Shown here one piece after another: positions 1 through 9,043 of a stretch of DNA of 64,000 nucleotides. Source of the DNA: Gammaproteobacteria bacterium (GTDB lineage Bacteria > Pseudomonadota > Gammaproteobacteria > Eutrophobiales > Eutrophobiaceae); assembly GCA_026710545.1 (NCBI GenBank), contig JAPOQU010000045.1:59016-123015 (forward strand). The letters are read 5' to 3'. Both the position numbers and the translations under genes were made by a program. The stretch's first letter is position 1, and each line of letters begins with the position of its first letter. The notes beneath the pieces were generated by a model. It saw only the letters and a program-made list of their open reading frames with translations, searched no databases and was not told where the DNA came from.

Positions 1-861
1 ACATTCTTCATGCCCTGCTGGGCGCACCCGTCGCGCTTCGAGCGCTTCGCTCACCGCAGGCTGGGCTTGCTGGTGGACACGTTCTGGTCTTTCATCTCGG
101 GCCTGATCGTCCTGTTGTGCAAACTGCTCGGGGTATTCAAGGGCAGGGCCGCGCAGCGGCGGTTGGATACCCTGATACCGCCTCACAAGCTCACCGGCGA
201 CCTGCGTTCGGCGGCCGCGCTGACGCCGCCGGATTACTACCGCCTGGTTGCGGACGGCCGGATTGAACCCTGCCACGGAGAGATATCCCGTTTCACCGGT
301 GCAACCGTGCACCTGGAAGACGGCCGCAGTTTAGACTGTGACCAGGTGGTGTTATGCGTCGGCTCGGAAAAACCCAGGTTCCCTTTCCTGCCCGGCAAAT
401 ACCGCACTCTGCTGGAGAGTGAGGATGACGGCGTGCAGTTGTACCGTCATGTATTGCATCCGGATATCCCGCACTTTGCCTGCGCCGGTTATAACCACGG
501 CTTCATGCATGTGCCCGCGGCCGAAATAGGCATGATCTGGCTGTGTGCGCACCTGGACGGAGACATCACCCTGCCGGACCGTGATGAGATGCTCAGGTGT
601 ATCGAAGCCATCCGGGAGTGGAAGCGCAAACATATCAACTACGAACCGTCGCGCTCCTGCGCCGTCAATACCCGGTTCCAGCAATACCTGGACATCATGC
701 TGCAGGAACTGGGCGTTTCGCCCTACCGGAAGATGCCTAACCTGCTCGCGGAAATATTCAAGCAATACGGCGCTGAAGATTACCGCGGCGTATTCGATGA
801 GTATCTCAGCCGGGCGAAAAAACGGAAAATGCCGTTAGTAACTTTACCGTTGGATACATAG
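1..861 (+). CDS. Flavin-containing monooxygenase family protein, C-terminal part
   Basis: The reading frame is open from the first base of the window, so the N-terminus with the first FAD dinucleotide motif lies outside it. About 286 residues remain. They resemble the C-terminal half of FMO-like class B flavoprotein monooxygenases: a segment leading to VLCVGSEKPRFPF, where the second nucleotide-binding lobe rejoins, and then HFACAGYNHGF followed by a helical tail. Such enzymes use NADPH and oxygen to oxidise a soft nucleophile or ketone; the substrate cannot be inferred here. A hydrophobic stretch near the start (VDTFWSFISGLIVLLCKLLG) may associate with the membrane. The next gene, an SDR oxidoreductase, follows after 50 bases on the same strand and may be co-transcribed. 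Confidence 0.75.
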   Translation, partial: TFFMPCWAHPSRFERFAHRRLGLLVDTFWSFISGLIVLLCKLLGVFKGRAAQRRLDTLIPPHKLTGDLRSAAALTPPDYYRLVADGRIEPCHGEISRFTGATVHLEDGRSLDCDQVVLCVGSEKPRFPFLPGKYRTLLESEDDGVQLYRHVLHPDIPHFACAGYNHGFMHVPAAEIGMIWLCAHLDGDITLPDRDEMLRCIEAIREWKRKHINYEPSRSCAVNTRFQQYLDIMLQELGVSPYRKMPNLLAEIFKQYGAEDYRGVFDEYLSRAKKRKMPLVTLPLDT

Positions 862-911
862 GATTTAATATTCAGTCTCCAATAACCAAAAACAGGAACA
901 GGAAACTGACC

Positions 912-1631
912 ATGCAGACTGCAATCATCATAGGGGTAGGGCCGGAACACGGTCTGGGAGCACAATTGTGTAAACGCTTTGCGGGTCTGGGCCTGCATGT
1001 TTTCGTGGCGGGACGGACCCGGGCGAAACTGGACAAGGTTGTAGCGTTGATCGAGGCGGAAGGAAACACGGCGAGCGCGTACGTTGCCGACACCACCGAC
1101 GAGGCGCAAGTGAACAACCTGTTCGACGAGGCCGCGCACGCCGGCCCTCTCTCCGTCGCCATCTATAACGCCGGCAACAACACGCCGGGCAAAATCATCG
1201 ATATGGAGGCATCCTATTTTGAAAAGAGCTGGAAAATCTGCTGTTTCGGCGGCTTCCTGTTTGCCCGCGCCGCGCTGCAGCAGATGCAGGGTTCCGGCGG
1301 CACCCTGCTGTTTACCGGCGCCAGCGCATCCATGCGCGGGCGGGCCGGGTTTGGCGCGTTCAACTCATCCAAGGCCGCGTTGCGTGTCCTGGCGCAGGCC
1401 CTGGCAAAGGAATACGGCCCGGAAAAAATCCATGTGGGCCACGTGGTCGTCGACGGCGCGATCAACGGTGAAAAAATCAAGACGAGGTGGCCCGAGTATG
1501 CGGAAAAACTGGGCGATGAGGGGATGATCAGTATCGACGGGATCGTCGACGCCTACGAATATCTCTACAGACAACCCGAAACCGCATGGACGTTCGAGGT
1601 GGACCTGCGCACCGCAATAGAAAACTGGTAG
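912..1631 (+). CDS. SDR family oxidoreductase with Phe replacing the catalytic Tyr
   Basis: This is a 239-residue Rossmann-fold protein of the short-chain dehydrogenase/reductase family. The N-terminal glycine-rich cofactor motif is GVGPEHGLG (residues 8-16), followed by NAG at 86-88 and the serine region TGASAS (135-140). The position that normally holds YxxxK reads F150-N-S-S-K154, so the catalytic tyrosine is absent while the lysine is kept. I recall a subgroup of proteobacterial SDR-like proteins with this same Tyr-to-Phe change, so it may be a family trait rather than a lesion. The ATG is preceded by a purine-rich AGGAAAC. It may sit in an operon with the upstream monooxygenase. The reaction is unknown, and activity as a normal SDR is doubtful. 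Confidence 0.85.
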   Translation: MQTAIIIGVGPEHGLGAQLCKRFAGLGLHVFVAGRTRAKLDKVVALIEAEGNTASAYVADTTDEAQVNNLFDEAAHAGPLSVAIYNAGNNTPGKIIDMEASYFEKSWKICCFGGFLFARAALQQMQGSGGTLLFTGASASMRGRAGFGAFNSSKAALRVLAQALAKEYGPEKIHVGHVVVDGAINGEKIKTRWPEYAEKLGDEGMISIDGIVDAYEYLYRQPETAWTFEVDLRTAIENW

Positions 1632-1673
1632 CCTGGACCACTCCGGGTAGCCGGCGCCGGACTGTTCCCTTTC

Positions 1674-2156
1674 CTATTCGCCCAGTCTTACGTAAGCGTC
1701 GGTGTCCTTCAGGGTTTCGTTGTCCTTGATATAGTCCCAGGCCAGTTTTCCGGCATCCCGCAGGGTGAGGTCGGCGCCGGAGTCCAGTAAGGTAAGGATA
1801 ATCTCGGGGTTATTGCTCTGGTCCGCTGCCGCATGCAGCGGGGTGCTCTCCCTGGCATCCCTGGAATTCGGGTCTGCTCCACCGTCCAGCAATGCGATGA
1901 TGATACCGGGATTGTCATTGGACCAGGCTGCCCAGTGCAGCGGTGTAGCGCCCCATTCCTTGTCCTGCGCGTTCAGGTTCGCGCCGGCGTCCACCAGGGC
2001 GGAAACAATGTCGGGGTCATCATTGAACGCAGCGGCAAAATGCAGCGGGGTGAATCCCCACTCATCCTTTGCGTTCGGGTCGGCGCCCGCCCGGAGTTGT
2101 TCCAGCACCGATTTCAATGTGGCCTTTTCAAAAAAAGCCATCGTATTCCAGTTCAT
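1674..2156 (-). CDS. Ankyrin repeat protein
   Basis: This 160-residue protein is built almost entirely of ankyrin repeats. Three good copies of the pattern (G)xTPLHxAA...IVxxLLxxGADxN can be seen ([39 protein letters not shown]), with partial repeats at both ends; the C-terminal cap is [11 protein letters not shown]. There is no signal peptide or membrane segment, so it is probably a cytoplasmic protein-binding module. The three central repeats are evenly spaced. It is divergent from hemE and convergent with the SDR gene, so it is probably a single-gene unit. Its partner is unknown. Confidence 0.85.
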   Translation of the reverse strand: MNWNTMAFFEKATLKSVLEQLRAGADPNAKDEWGFTPLHFAAAFNDDPDIVSALVDAGANLNAQDKEWGATPLHWAAWSNDNPGIIIALLDGGADPNSRDARESTPLHAAADQSNNPEIILTLLDSGADLTLRDAGKLAWDYIKDNETLKDTDAYVRLGE

Positions 2157-2332
2157 GCCTTTCTGTATCCTGCGAGAATCAGGTCGCCATTGTATTCCTG
2201 AACGAGTCAGCAGGTCAACATGATAGTAACCGGACCCGTAAAATAGAGGCCGCTTCGGCTTTTCCCCTTGTTTTTGCCGGGATGAGGGCTTATTGTTTAG
2301 CCTTGCCCACCACGTATGGAAGTGTTTTGCCA

Positions 2333-3406
2333 GTGCCTGAAAAATTGCTTAACGATCGTCTGTTAAGAGCGCTTCGGCGCCAACCGGTCGACATGACGCC
2401 GCTCTGGATCATGCGCCAGGCAGGGCGTTACCTGCCTGAATACCGCGCCACCCGGCAGCGTGCGGGCGGTTTCATGACCCTGTGCAAGACTCCCGAGCTT
2501 GCCTGCGAGGTCACACTGCAACCCCTGGATCGCTTTGACCTTGATGCGGCAATACTGTTTTCCGACATTCTTACCATACCCGACGCCATGGGCCTGGGGC
2601 TGAGTGTGGTGGAGAACAAGGGTCCGCAGTTTGCCAGGCCGGTCCGGACCGGGAGTGACATCCGCAACCTGGGAGTGCCCGATGTTGAAACCAGCCTGCG
2701 TTACGTCATGGATGCGGTCAGGCTCATCAAACGGGAATTGCAGGGCAAGGTCCCGCTCATCGGCTTTGCCGGGAGTCCCTGGACCATTGCCACTTACATG
2801 ATTGAAGGCGAGTCGAGCAAGAATTTCAGCCGGGCCAAGGGCATGTTGTACGGGCAGTCGGACCTGATGCATATGCTGCTGGACGTGTTGAGCCGCTCAA
2901 TCACAGACTACCTGAACGGCCAGATTGCGGCGGGGGGCGATGTGGTCATGGTCTTTGACACCTGGGGTGGCATATTGTCGCGGGATGCTTACCAGGAGTT
3001 CTCACTGGGGTACATGAAACGGATTGTCCAGGGCATCAAGGCTGAAGGCCGGAGCGAATCGGTGCCGGTCATCCTGTTTACCAAGGGTGGAGGCCTGTGG
3101 CTCGAGGACATTGCCGGGTCCGGTTGTGACGCCATCGGGGTCGACTGGACCGTAGACATCGACGCCGCGCGCAGGAGAACCGGTGGGAAGGTGGCGTTGC
3201 AGGGCAACCTGGATACGGCCGTGCTGTATTCCTCCCCGGCATCCATCCGCAGGCAGGTGGCGGAGATACTGGCTGCCTACGGGCCGGCAGACGGCCACGT
3301 CTTCAACCTGGGGCACGGCATCCATCCCGACATCGACCCGGATAAAGTAGCGGTACTTGTGGACGCCGTACACGAACTCAGCAGACCATTCCATGCACGG
3401 AAATAG
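2333..3406 (+). CDS. hemE: Uroporphyrinogen decarboxylase
   Basis: HemE removes the four acetate carboxyl groups of uroporphyrinogen III to give coproporphyrinogen III in cytoplasmic haem synthesis. The sequence carries the family signature [16 protein letters not shown] near the N-terminus, the [15 protein letters not shown] region, GFAGSPWT and the C-terminal FNLGHGI motif. The open frame extends further upstream, but family alignment ([20 protein letters not shown] against the E. coli N-terminus) points to a GTG start at 2333, with GGAAG ten bases upstream. This gives 357 residues, close to the 354 of E. coli. A perfect inverted repeat begins four bases after the stop codon and may end or stabilise the transcript. 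Confidence 0.96.
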   Translation: MPEKLLNDRLLRALRRQPVDMTPLWIMRQAGRYLPEYRATRQRAGGFMTLCKTPELACEVTLQPLDRFDLDAAILFSDILTIPDAMGLGLSVVENKGPQFARPVRTGSDIRNLGVPDVETSLRYVMDAVRLIKRELQGKVPLIGFAGSPWTIATYMIEGESSKNFSRAKGMLYGQSDLMHMLLDVLSRSITDYLNGQIAAGGDVVMVFDTWGGILSRDAYQEFSLGYMKRIVQGIKAEGRSESVPVILFTKGGGLWLEDIAGSGCDAIGVDWTVDIDAARRRTGGKVALQGNLDTAVLYSSPASIRRQVAEILAAYGPADGHVFNLGHGIHPDIDPDKVAVLVDAVHELSRPFHARK

Positions 3407-3409
3407 GGG

Positions 3410-3447
3410 ATATTTGGGGTCAGAGCAATAGCTCTGACCCCAAATAT
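3410..3447. repeat. REP-like palindrome, GGGGTCAGAGC type
   Basis: Two perfect 17-base arms (ATATTTGGGGTCAGAGC and its complement) flank a four-base AATA loop. It sits directly behind the hemE stop. A near-identical element is found at 12802-12847. Palindromes of this kind are common in Gammaproteobacteria and are linked to REP-associated tyrosine transposases (RAYTs); no such transposase gene is in this window. Confidence 0.9.
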
Positions 3448-3461
3448 CTGACAGGCCGAAT

Positions 3462-4400
3462 ATGAGTTTTTACACTGACCCCAAATACCTGAAGGAACGG
3501 ATCATCCTGGCCGCGAAGGGTTTCTGTATCGGGACCGCGGACATCATTCCCGGGGTGAGCGGCGGCACCATGGCGTTTATCCTGGGGATTTACCGCGAAT
3601 TCATCGCCGCAATCAAATCCTTTGACCTTGCCGCGCTCACGGCCCTGCTCAGGCTGGATTTCAGGGAAGCCGCGGCAAGGCCGCATTTCGGCTTTATCGT
3701 GCCGCTGGCCATCGGCATTGTCGCCGCCCTGCTGTTTTTTACCCGGGTTGTGCAACTGCCGCAGTTGCTGCTGGATTATCCCGAACAGATCTACGGCCTG
3801 TTTTTCGGCCTCATCGGCGGTTCCATCCTGGTCCTGCTCAGGGACCTCGACGGCATTGCCGGCGCGGAAATCTTCACGCTGGTTGCGGGTGCGGTTATCG
3901 GTTACATCGTGTTCAACATGGTGCCCATACAAACTCCCGATGCCGGCTGGTTCATATTCATCGCCGGCGTGCTGGCAATCTGCGCAATGATGTTGCCGGG
4001 CATATCGGGATCATTCGTGTTGCTGCTCCTGAACAAATACACGTATGTATTCACGGCAATCGGGTATTTCAAATTGGCCGTGTTGCTCCCGTTTGCCGGC
4101 GGGGCGCTGGCCGGGCTGGTTTTTTTCAGCCGCCTGTTGTCGTACATACTCGAACGCTGGTATCGCCTGACCGTGGTTTTCATCACCGGCCTGCTGCTTG
4201 CTTCGTTGACGGTCATCTGGCCTTTCCAGCAACGTGTCTATGAAAGCGCCGGGGATGATTCGCTGCTGGTGGATACACATCCGGTTTTCCCCACGGAATT
4301 GTCCCGGCCGGCCCTGACCTCATTTATACTTATCATCTGCGGTATCATAGTCGTACTGGGTATCAGGCGCCTTCACAAAGCGGAAGCGCCGGAAAACTGA
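3462..4400 (+). CDS. popT: DUF368 family polyprenyl-phosphate translocase
   Basis: This is a 312-residue polytopic inner-membrane protein of the DUF368 family. The signature GTADIIPGVSGGTMAF appears near residues 19-34, and a second, inverted copy of the idea, MMLPGISGSFVLLLL, appears midway, as expected for an internally duplicated family. DUF368 proteins (PopT) have been shown to recycle undecaprenyl phosphate across the cytoplasmic membrane for cell-wall precursor synthesis. About eight membrane segments are visible. The first codons contain a stretch (TTTTACACTGACCCC) that resembles the REP-like repeats, so the true start could lie a few codons downstream. A TonB receptor gene follows after 25 bases. 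Confidence 0.88.
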   Translation: MSFYTDPKYLKERIILAAKGFCIGTADIIPGVSGGTMAFILGIYREFIAAIKSFDLAALTALLRLDFREAAARPHFGFIVPLAIGIVAALLFFTRVVQLPQLLLDYPEQIYGLFFGLIGGSILVLLRDLDGIAGAEIFTLVAGAVIGYIVFNMVPIQTPDAGWFIFIAGVLAICAMMLPGISGSFVLLLLNKYTYVFTAIGYFKLAVLLPFAGGALAGLVFFSRLLSYILERWYRLTVVFITGLLLASLTVIWPFQQRVYESAGDDSLLVDTHPVFPTELSRPALTSFILIICGIIVVLGIRRLHKAEAPEN

Positions 4401-4425
4401 GTGGTATGTCTGCTACGGGGAGTCT

Positions 4426-7400
4426 TTGATAAAGTCGATCACAGTGCTGCTCTGTTGTGCCGCCGCCAGCACCGGCATTACCGGTGCTGAAGAAACCAAC
4501 GCGGTTCCCGGTAGCACACAGATCGAGGAGATAGTCGTTACCGGCAGCCACCTGAAGCGTGAGGCCGGGGGCCTGGCATCACCCCTGACGGTGCTCGACC
4601 GGGATGACCTGGACGTTGCCGGTGCCACCGACGTCAAGGAAATCATCCGCACCATGAGCTTCAACTCAGGGTCGCTGGGGGTCTCCGCCACCAACTGGGC
4701 GGGTGATGACAGTTCCACCGGCAATGCCAGCGTCAACCTGCGCAATCTCGGTAACGGCGCGACGCTGGTATTGATTAACGGCAGGCGCACCGTCAGTACC
4801 AGTTTCGACAACAGCGGCAGCAGCTACGTGGATGTCCAGGGACTGGTGCCCAACATCGCGCTGGAACGGATCGAAGTCGTCAAGGACGGCGCCTCCGCGT
4901 TGTACGGTTCCGATGCCGTTGCCGGGGTGGTGAACTTCATCACCCGGCGCGAGTTCACCGGGGTCGAATTACAGGTCGATTTCAGCAGCGACGATGAAAC
5001 CCACGAGCAGCAGGACTTGCTGTTCTCGGGTCTGGCCGGGATAAGCGGTGGCCGGGGATATATCAACCTGGCTGCCAGCTACCTGGATCGCGGGGGGCTC
5101 AGCTTTGCTGATCGCTTCGACCGGTTCGGCCGCTCCGGCCTGTCCAGTTTCGGCCAGCCCGGGCGTTACGTGCCGCAACTTACGGCACAGGGCGCGACGC
5201 CGGTGCACTCCAACTACTGGTGGCCGCAGGGGGGCGCCGACCCGGCAAGTTTCTCCGGCAGCCTGCCCGATCCGGAGTGCGAGAAAGCCGCCGCGGACGA
5301 CGGACCGATGGGGACCCTGGGGTTGCACCCGGATTTCAGCCACATCTGTGTCTATGATTACTCCAGCTTCTTCGCCCTGGTGCGCCCGGAGGAGCAGGTC
5401 AAGTTCCACGCTGACGGCGCGCTCGACCTGGCCGGCGCCGCGGAGATATACGGCTCATTCAGCTACTCCGAACAGGAATCCTCGCGCGGCAATTCCCTGT
5501 ACCCGGACGTACGCTACGTGCTCGTGCCGGAGCACCACTTCGGACTGCAACTGGATGCGGCGCGGCGCGGTTTCGAGCCGGTCCCTTACCAGGCAATGCA
5601 GCGCATACTGGGCGGCACCATCGACTCAGCGGAGGAAGACCGTCCCATCAGCACCGTCTCCAGCACAAGCCGGGACAACCTGCGCGCGTTGATCGGCCTG
5701 CGTTCCGATTTTACCCTGGGCGGCCGGGACTGGTTCCTGGACACCGACCTGGTCTGGTCCCGTAACCGCCTTGACCTGAACTGGCCGGTAGACACGCTTA
5801 CCTCGCGCATGGACCTGGCCTTCGCAGGCCTGGGCGGGCCGGACTGCGACCCCGGGACAGGGATACCCGGTTCCGGCAACCTGGGCACGGGTGCGTGTTA
5901 CTATTACAACAGCTTTCAGACCAGCGTGTATGACCCGGTCACGGGTGAACGCTGGGATGGCGCGGATACGTCCCCCTGGGCAGCCGATCCCCGGCTCAGC
6001 GTGGCCGAGGCTGCGCGCAGGTACCGGAACCCCCCCGAACTGCTGCGCTGGACGCAGGGAGCCTACATCACGGATGCCGAAATCGAGCAGGTCGTATTCG
6101 ACCTGGTGCTGTCAGGTGATGCCTTTTACATGCCGAATGGTCCGCTGGGTCTTGCCCTGGGGTTCCAGTACCGCAGCGATGATGCCCGCTTTGACTACGA
6201 TGATGAGGCCAATGCCTTCAACTATACCTTCCTCACGGGCGACCGGGACTGGGATAACCGCCTCAGTTCCTGGTCGGTATTTGCCGAGGCCCTGGTGCCA
6301 TTGACGGGGTGGGCCGAACTGACCCTTGCCGGACGCTACGAATCCTTCGAGCAACTGGACAAGGATACTTTCGATCCGAAACTGACGCTGTTGCTGCAAC
6401 CCCTTGAATCGCTGTCGTTGCGCGCCTCCTGGGGGACCTCCTTCCGGGCGGGGTCCCTGTTGCAGACCGGCGGCAGCCGCACCATCTTCCAGAACTCCAG
6501 CGATCCGTTTTCCAACGCGCCCGCACTGGCTTACCGCGCCTCCGCAGCCACCGGCAATCCGGACCTGAAACCGGAGGAGGCGGAAGTCTTCAATGCCGGG
6601 TTCTCCTGGAACCCGGCAGGTCTGCTGGACGGCCTTTCACTGGACGTCGATTACTACCGTTATGATTATACCGGCCTGATAGTCCGGGAAGGACACCAGG
6701 AGTTGATCGACCGGGACAACGCCTCCCGCTGCCCAGGCGGCCTGAATAACAACCCCGCAGCCGGACCCCTGTGCGGGTCATGGGACCTGGACGGTGACGG
6801 TCAGGTTACCGTCTACAGTCTCGGTCCGGGTCTCCCGGACAAGGTTATCCGCAGGGAAGACGGCTACCTGGTGCGTACGGAAGCCTCTTACTTCAACGCG
6901 CCCAGCCTGGAATCGTCGGGCATCGACCTTGCGCTGGCCTATGCCCGTGACGCAGGCGCGGCAGGATTGTTCAGTGCGTCGCTGGACCTGAGTTATACCC
7001 TGGACTACGACATCATCCTGGCGGATGGGGAGAAAATAAAAGGGGTGGGCAGCCGCAACGCGGGCAACTCCATCGGCCGGCCCATGCCGAGATGGCGCGC
7101 GAACGCGGGCCTGGGCTGGCAGCGCGGGCGCCACGACCTGTTCCTGGACGTACATTACATCCACAGTTACCAGGACGATACCTCCCAGAGCACATTTCTC
7201 GGCGCCTACATAGGCTATGCGGAGACCATCGACAGCATGACCACCGTCGACCTGCAATACCGGTTTGAACTGCCACCCCTGGTAGCGCAGCAAAAGGGTT
7301 CGAAACTGACCCTGGGCATCAAGAACCTGCTGAACGAGGACCCGCCGCTGGTAAACGTGGACGGCGCCTATGATTACTACACACACGACCCCCGCGGGCG

Positions 7401-7434
7401 CATATTCTACGGCCGTTACCAGTTACAATTCTGA
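4426..7434 (+). CDS. TonB-dependent outer-membrane receptor
   Basis: This is a 1002-residue outer-membrane receptor. A short signal peptide (KSITVLLCCAAASTGITGAEE) is followed by a TonB-box-like segment IEEIVVTGSHLKR and a complete plug domain with NLRNLGNGATLVLINGRR and VVKDGASALYGSDAVAGVVNFITRR, split here from one motif run. The long beta-barrel ends in the aromatic GRIFYGRYQLQF, as needed for outer-membrane insertion. The substrate is not evident; this plug style (NLRNLG, LINGRR) is shared by large receptors for oligomeric organic substrates. The start codon is a TTG at 4426 with GGGGAG close upstream, and no in-frame ATG or GTG lies nearby. An inverted repeat behind the stop probably serves as terminator. 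Confidence 0.93.
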   Translation: MIKSITVLLCCAAASTGITGAEETNAVPGSTQIEEIVVTGSHLKREAGGLASPLTVLDRDDLDVAGATDVKEIIRTMSFNSGSLGVSATNWAGDDSSTGNASVNLRNLGNGATLVLINGRRTVSTSFDNSGSSYVDVQGLVPNIALERIEVVKDGASALYGSDAVAGVVNFITRREFTGVELQVDFSSDDETHEQQDLLFSGLAGISGGRGYINLAASYLDRGGLSFADRFDRFGRSGLSSFGQPGRYVPQLTAQGATPVHSNYWWPQGGADPASFSGSLPDPECEKAAADDGPMGTLGLHPDFSHICVYDYSSFFALVRPEEQVKFHADGALDLAGAAEIYGSFSYSEQESSRGNSLYPDVRYVLVPEHHFGLQLDAARRGFEPVPYQAMQRILGGTIDSAEEDRPISTVSSTSRDNLRALIGLRSDFTLGGRDWFLDTDLVWSRNRLDLNWPVDTLTSRMDLAFAGLGGPDCDPGTGIPGSGNLGTGACYYYNSFQTSVYDPVTGERWDGADTSPWAADPRLSVAEAARRYRNPPELLRWTQGAYITDAEIEQVVFDLVLSGDAFYMPNGPLGLALGFQYRSDDARFDYDDEANAFNYTFLTGDRDWDNRLSSWSVFAEALVPLTGWAELTLAGRYESFEQLDKDTFDPKLTLLLQPLESLSLRASWGTSFRAGSLLQTGGSRTIFQNSSDPFSNAPALAYRASAATGNPDLKPEEAEVFNAGFSWNPAGLLDGLSLDVDYYRYDYTGLIVREGHQELIDRDNASRCPGGLNNNPAAGPLCGSWDLDGDGQVTVYSLGPGLPDKVIRREDGYLVRTEASYFNAPSLESSGIDLALAYARDAGAAGLFSASLDLSYTLDYDIILADGEKIKGVGSRNAGNSIGRPMPRWRANAGLGWQRGRHDLFLDVHYIHSYQDDTSQSTFLGAYIGYAETIDSMTTVDLQYRFELPPLVAQQKGSKLTLGIKNLLNEDPPLVNVDGAYDYYTHDPRGRIFYGRYQLQF

Positions 7435-7447
7435 TATTCCCTGATCT

Positions 7448-7488
7448 GGGGTCAGTGTAAAAACTCCGCAAGTTGTTACACTGGCCCC
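7448..7488. terminator. Imperfect inverted repeat between convergent genes
   Basis: The arms GGGGTCAGTGTAA (7448-7460) and TTACACTGGCCCC (7476-7488) pair with one mismatch across a 15-base loop. The element lies between the TonB receptor (plus) and lnt (minus), so it could terminate both transcripts. In sequence it is a variant of the REP-like repeats at 3410 and 12802. Confidence 0.6.
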
Positions 7489-7498
7489 GAATATCACC

Positions 7499-9043
7499 TT
7501 AAATCTGCGATTTATCCCGCGCCGGTGTGCCGAACAGCAGCATCAACAGCAACAGGACCAGCGACAGCGTCACGATCGGTTTGTCGCCGGCAATGACATA
7601 CGGCGTACTGCCCTTGAACAGGGGAACGGTCGCGGCGACGGCATCCGGTTCGAACTGGCCCGTCTTGCCGACGATGTTCCCTTTCCGGTCGATGATTGCG
7701 CTGATGCCGGTGTTCGTGGCGCGCAGCAGGTAGCGGCCGGTCTCAATAGCCCGCATGCGCGCCATCTGCAGGTGTTGATGGGGTGAGGCGGAATCGCCGA
7801 ACCAGGCGTCATTACTTACGTTCACCAGCACGCCGGCCTGCGGCAGCGCCCTGATGATCTCCGCGCCGAAGATGGCTTCATAACAGATGGACAGGCCCAT
7901 GGAATAACCACCGGTATGAAACAGCAGGGGCTCGTGCGCGGGTGCGGGGGTGAAATCTGCAATGGGGATGTTCAGGACGTCAAGCGGCCATTGAAGCAGC
8001 CACTTGAGCGGCAGGTACTCGCCGAACGGGACCAGGTGACGTTTACTGTAGACCTGTTGCTTGCCGCCCAGCAATACCAGGCTGTTGAAATAAGCGCCGC
8101 TGTCCGGGTGCCTGGTGGGCAACCCGGCCAGCACGACGGATCCGTGCTGACTTGCCGTTCTGTCGAGTTGCCCGATGTAGTCACGGACCTCGTTCAAAAG
8201 ACCGGGGATGGCCGTTTCCGGCCAGATGATCAAATCATGGCCCCAGAAGGGTTCGGTGAGTTCCGGGTAGCGCTCCAGGGAGGTGTTTTTATACTCCGGC
8301 AACCATTTGAGTTCCTGGGGAATGGCGCCCTGGACCAGGGCGACGCTGATCTCAGCTTCACTGTTGCCGGTCCACTGGTATTGGCGCAACTGCCAGCCGG
8401 CGAGAAGGATCAGCAGCAGGGTCGCAGCCAGGGTCATGCTCCTGTTCTTCCCGAAAACGAGTACAAGACTCCCCGCCAGGAAGGCGAGGATAAAACTGAT
8501 GCCGAACACGCCAAGGAGACTGCCGTAGCCGGACAACATGCCCGAGGTCTGGGTATACCCCAGCGATAACCAGGGGAACCCGGTGAACAGCCAGGAACGA
8601 ATCCATTCCCCCAGGGTCCACAGCGACGGTATCATGACCAGGAAAAAGGTGTAATCGGAGCGTAGCGAACGGCAGTTTGCGAGCAACCCGGTCAGGGCAG
8701 GGAACAGGGACAGGTAGGCGATGAGTAATAATGTCACCAGCCAGGCGCCTGCCAGGTTGATCCCGGAAAACAGGTTGATACTGATATGCAACCAGCTGAC
8801 GCCGACCCCGAACAGGCCCAGGCCGAATAAATAACCGTTGATAAAGGCCTGCTTCCCGGTATTCGTGCGCCAGGTCCTGAACAGCACTGCCAGGGTGATA
8901 AACGGGACGACGGATATCTCGTACGGCGCAAACGCAAAGGCGCTGGCGGCGCCCGCCGACAGGCACACTAATCCACTTGAGAGGGAACGGGCGCGGACCT
9001 TACGCGGGCTGGGTTCCAGCTTGTGAAACAGGCGTTTTTTCAA
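7499..9043 (-). CDS. lnt: Apolipoprotein N-acyltransferase
   Basis: Lnt transfers the third acyl chain from phospholipid to the N-terminal cysteine of lipoproteins in the inner membrane. The 514-residue protein has several N-terminal membrane helices and then a nitrilase-fold domain. The catalytic triad is visible as E276 (WPETAIP), K334 (YSKRHLVPFGEYLP) and C387 (SICYEAIFG). It is the last gene of the miaB-phoH-ybeY-corC-lnt unit. The start shown is a TTG that overlaps the end of corC by 44 bases; an in-frame GTG 25 codons later (SGLVCLSAG) is a possible alternative, so the exact N-terminus is uncertain. Confidence 0.95.
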   Translation of the reverse strand: MKKRLFHKLEPSPRKVRARSLSSGLVCLSAGAASAFAFAPYEISVVPFITLAVLFRTWRTNTGKQAFINGYLFGLGLFGVGVSWLHISINLFSGINLAGAWLVTLLLIAYLSLFPALTGLLANCRSLRSDYTFFLVMIPSLWTLGEWIRSWLFTGFPWLSLGYTQTSGMLSGYGSLLGVFGISFILAFLAGSLVLVFGKNRSMTLAATLLLILLAGWQLRQYQWTGNSEAEISVALVQGAIPQELKWLPEYKNTSLERYPELTEPFWGHDLIIWPETAIPGLLNEVRDYIGQLDRTASQHGSVVLAGLPTRHPDSGAYFNSLVLLGGKQQVYSKRHLVPFGEYLPLKWLLQWPLDVLNIPIADFTPAPAHEPLLFHTGGYSMGLSICYEAIFGAEIIRALPQAGVLVNVSNDAWFGDSASPHQHLQMARMRAIETGRYLLRATNTGISAIIDRKGNIVGKTGQFEPDAVAATVPLFKGSTPYVIAGDKPIVTLSLVLLLLMLLFGTPARDKSQI

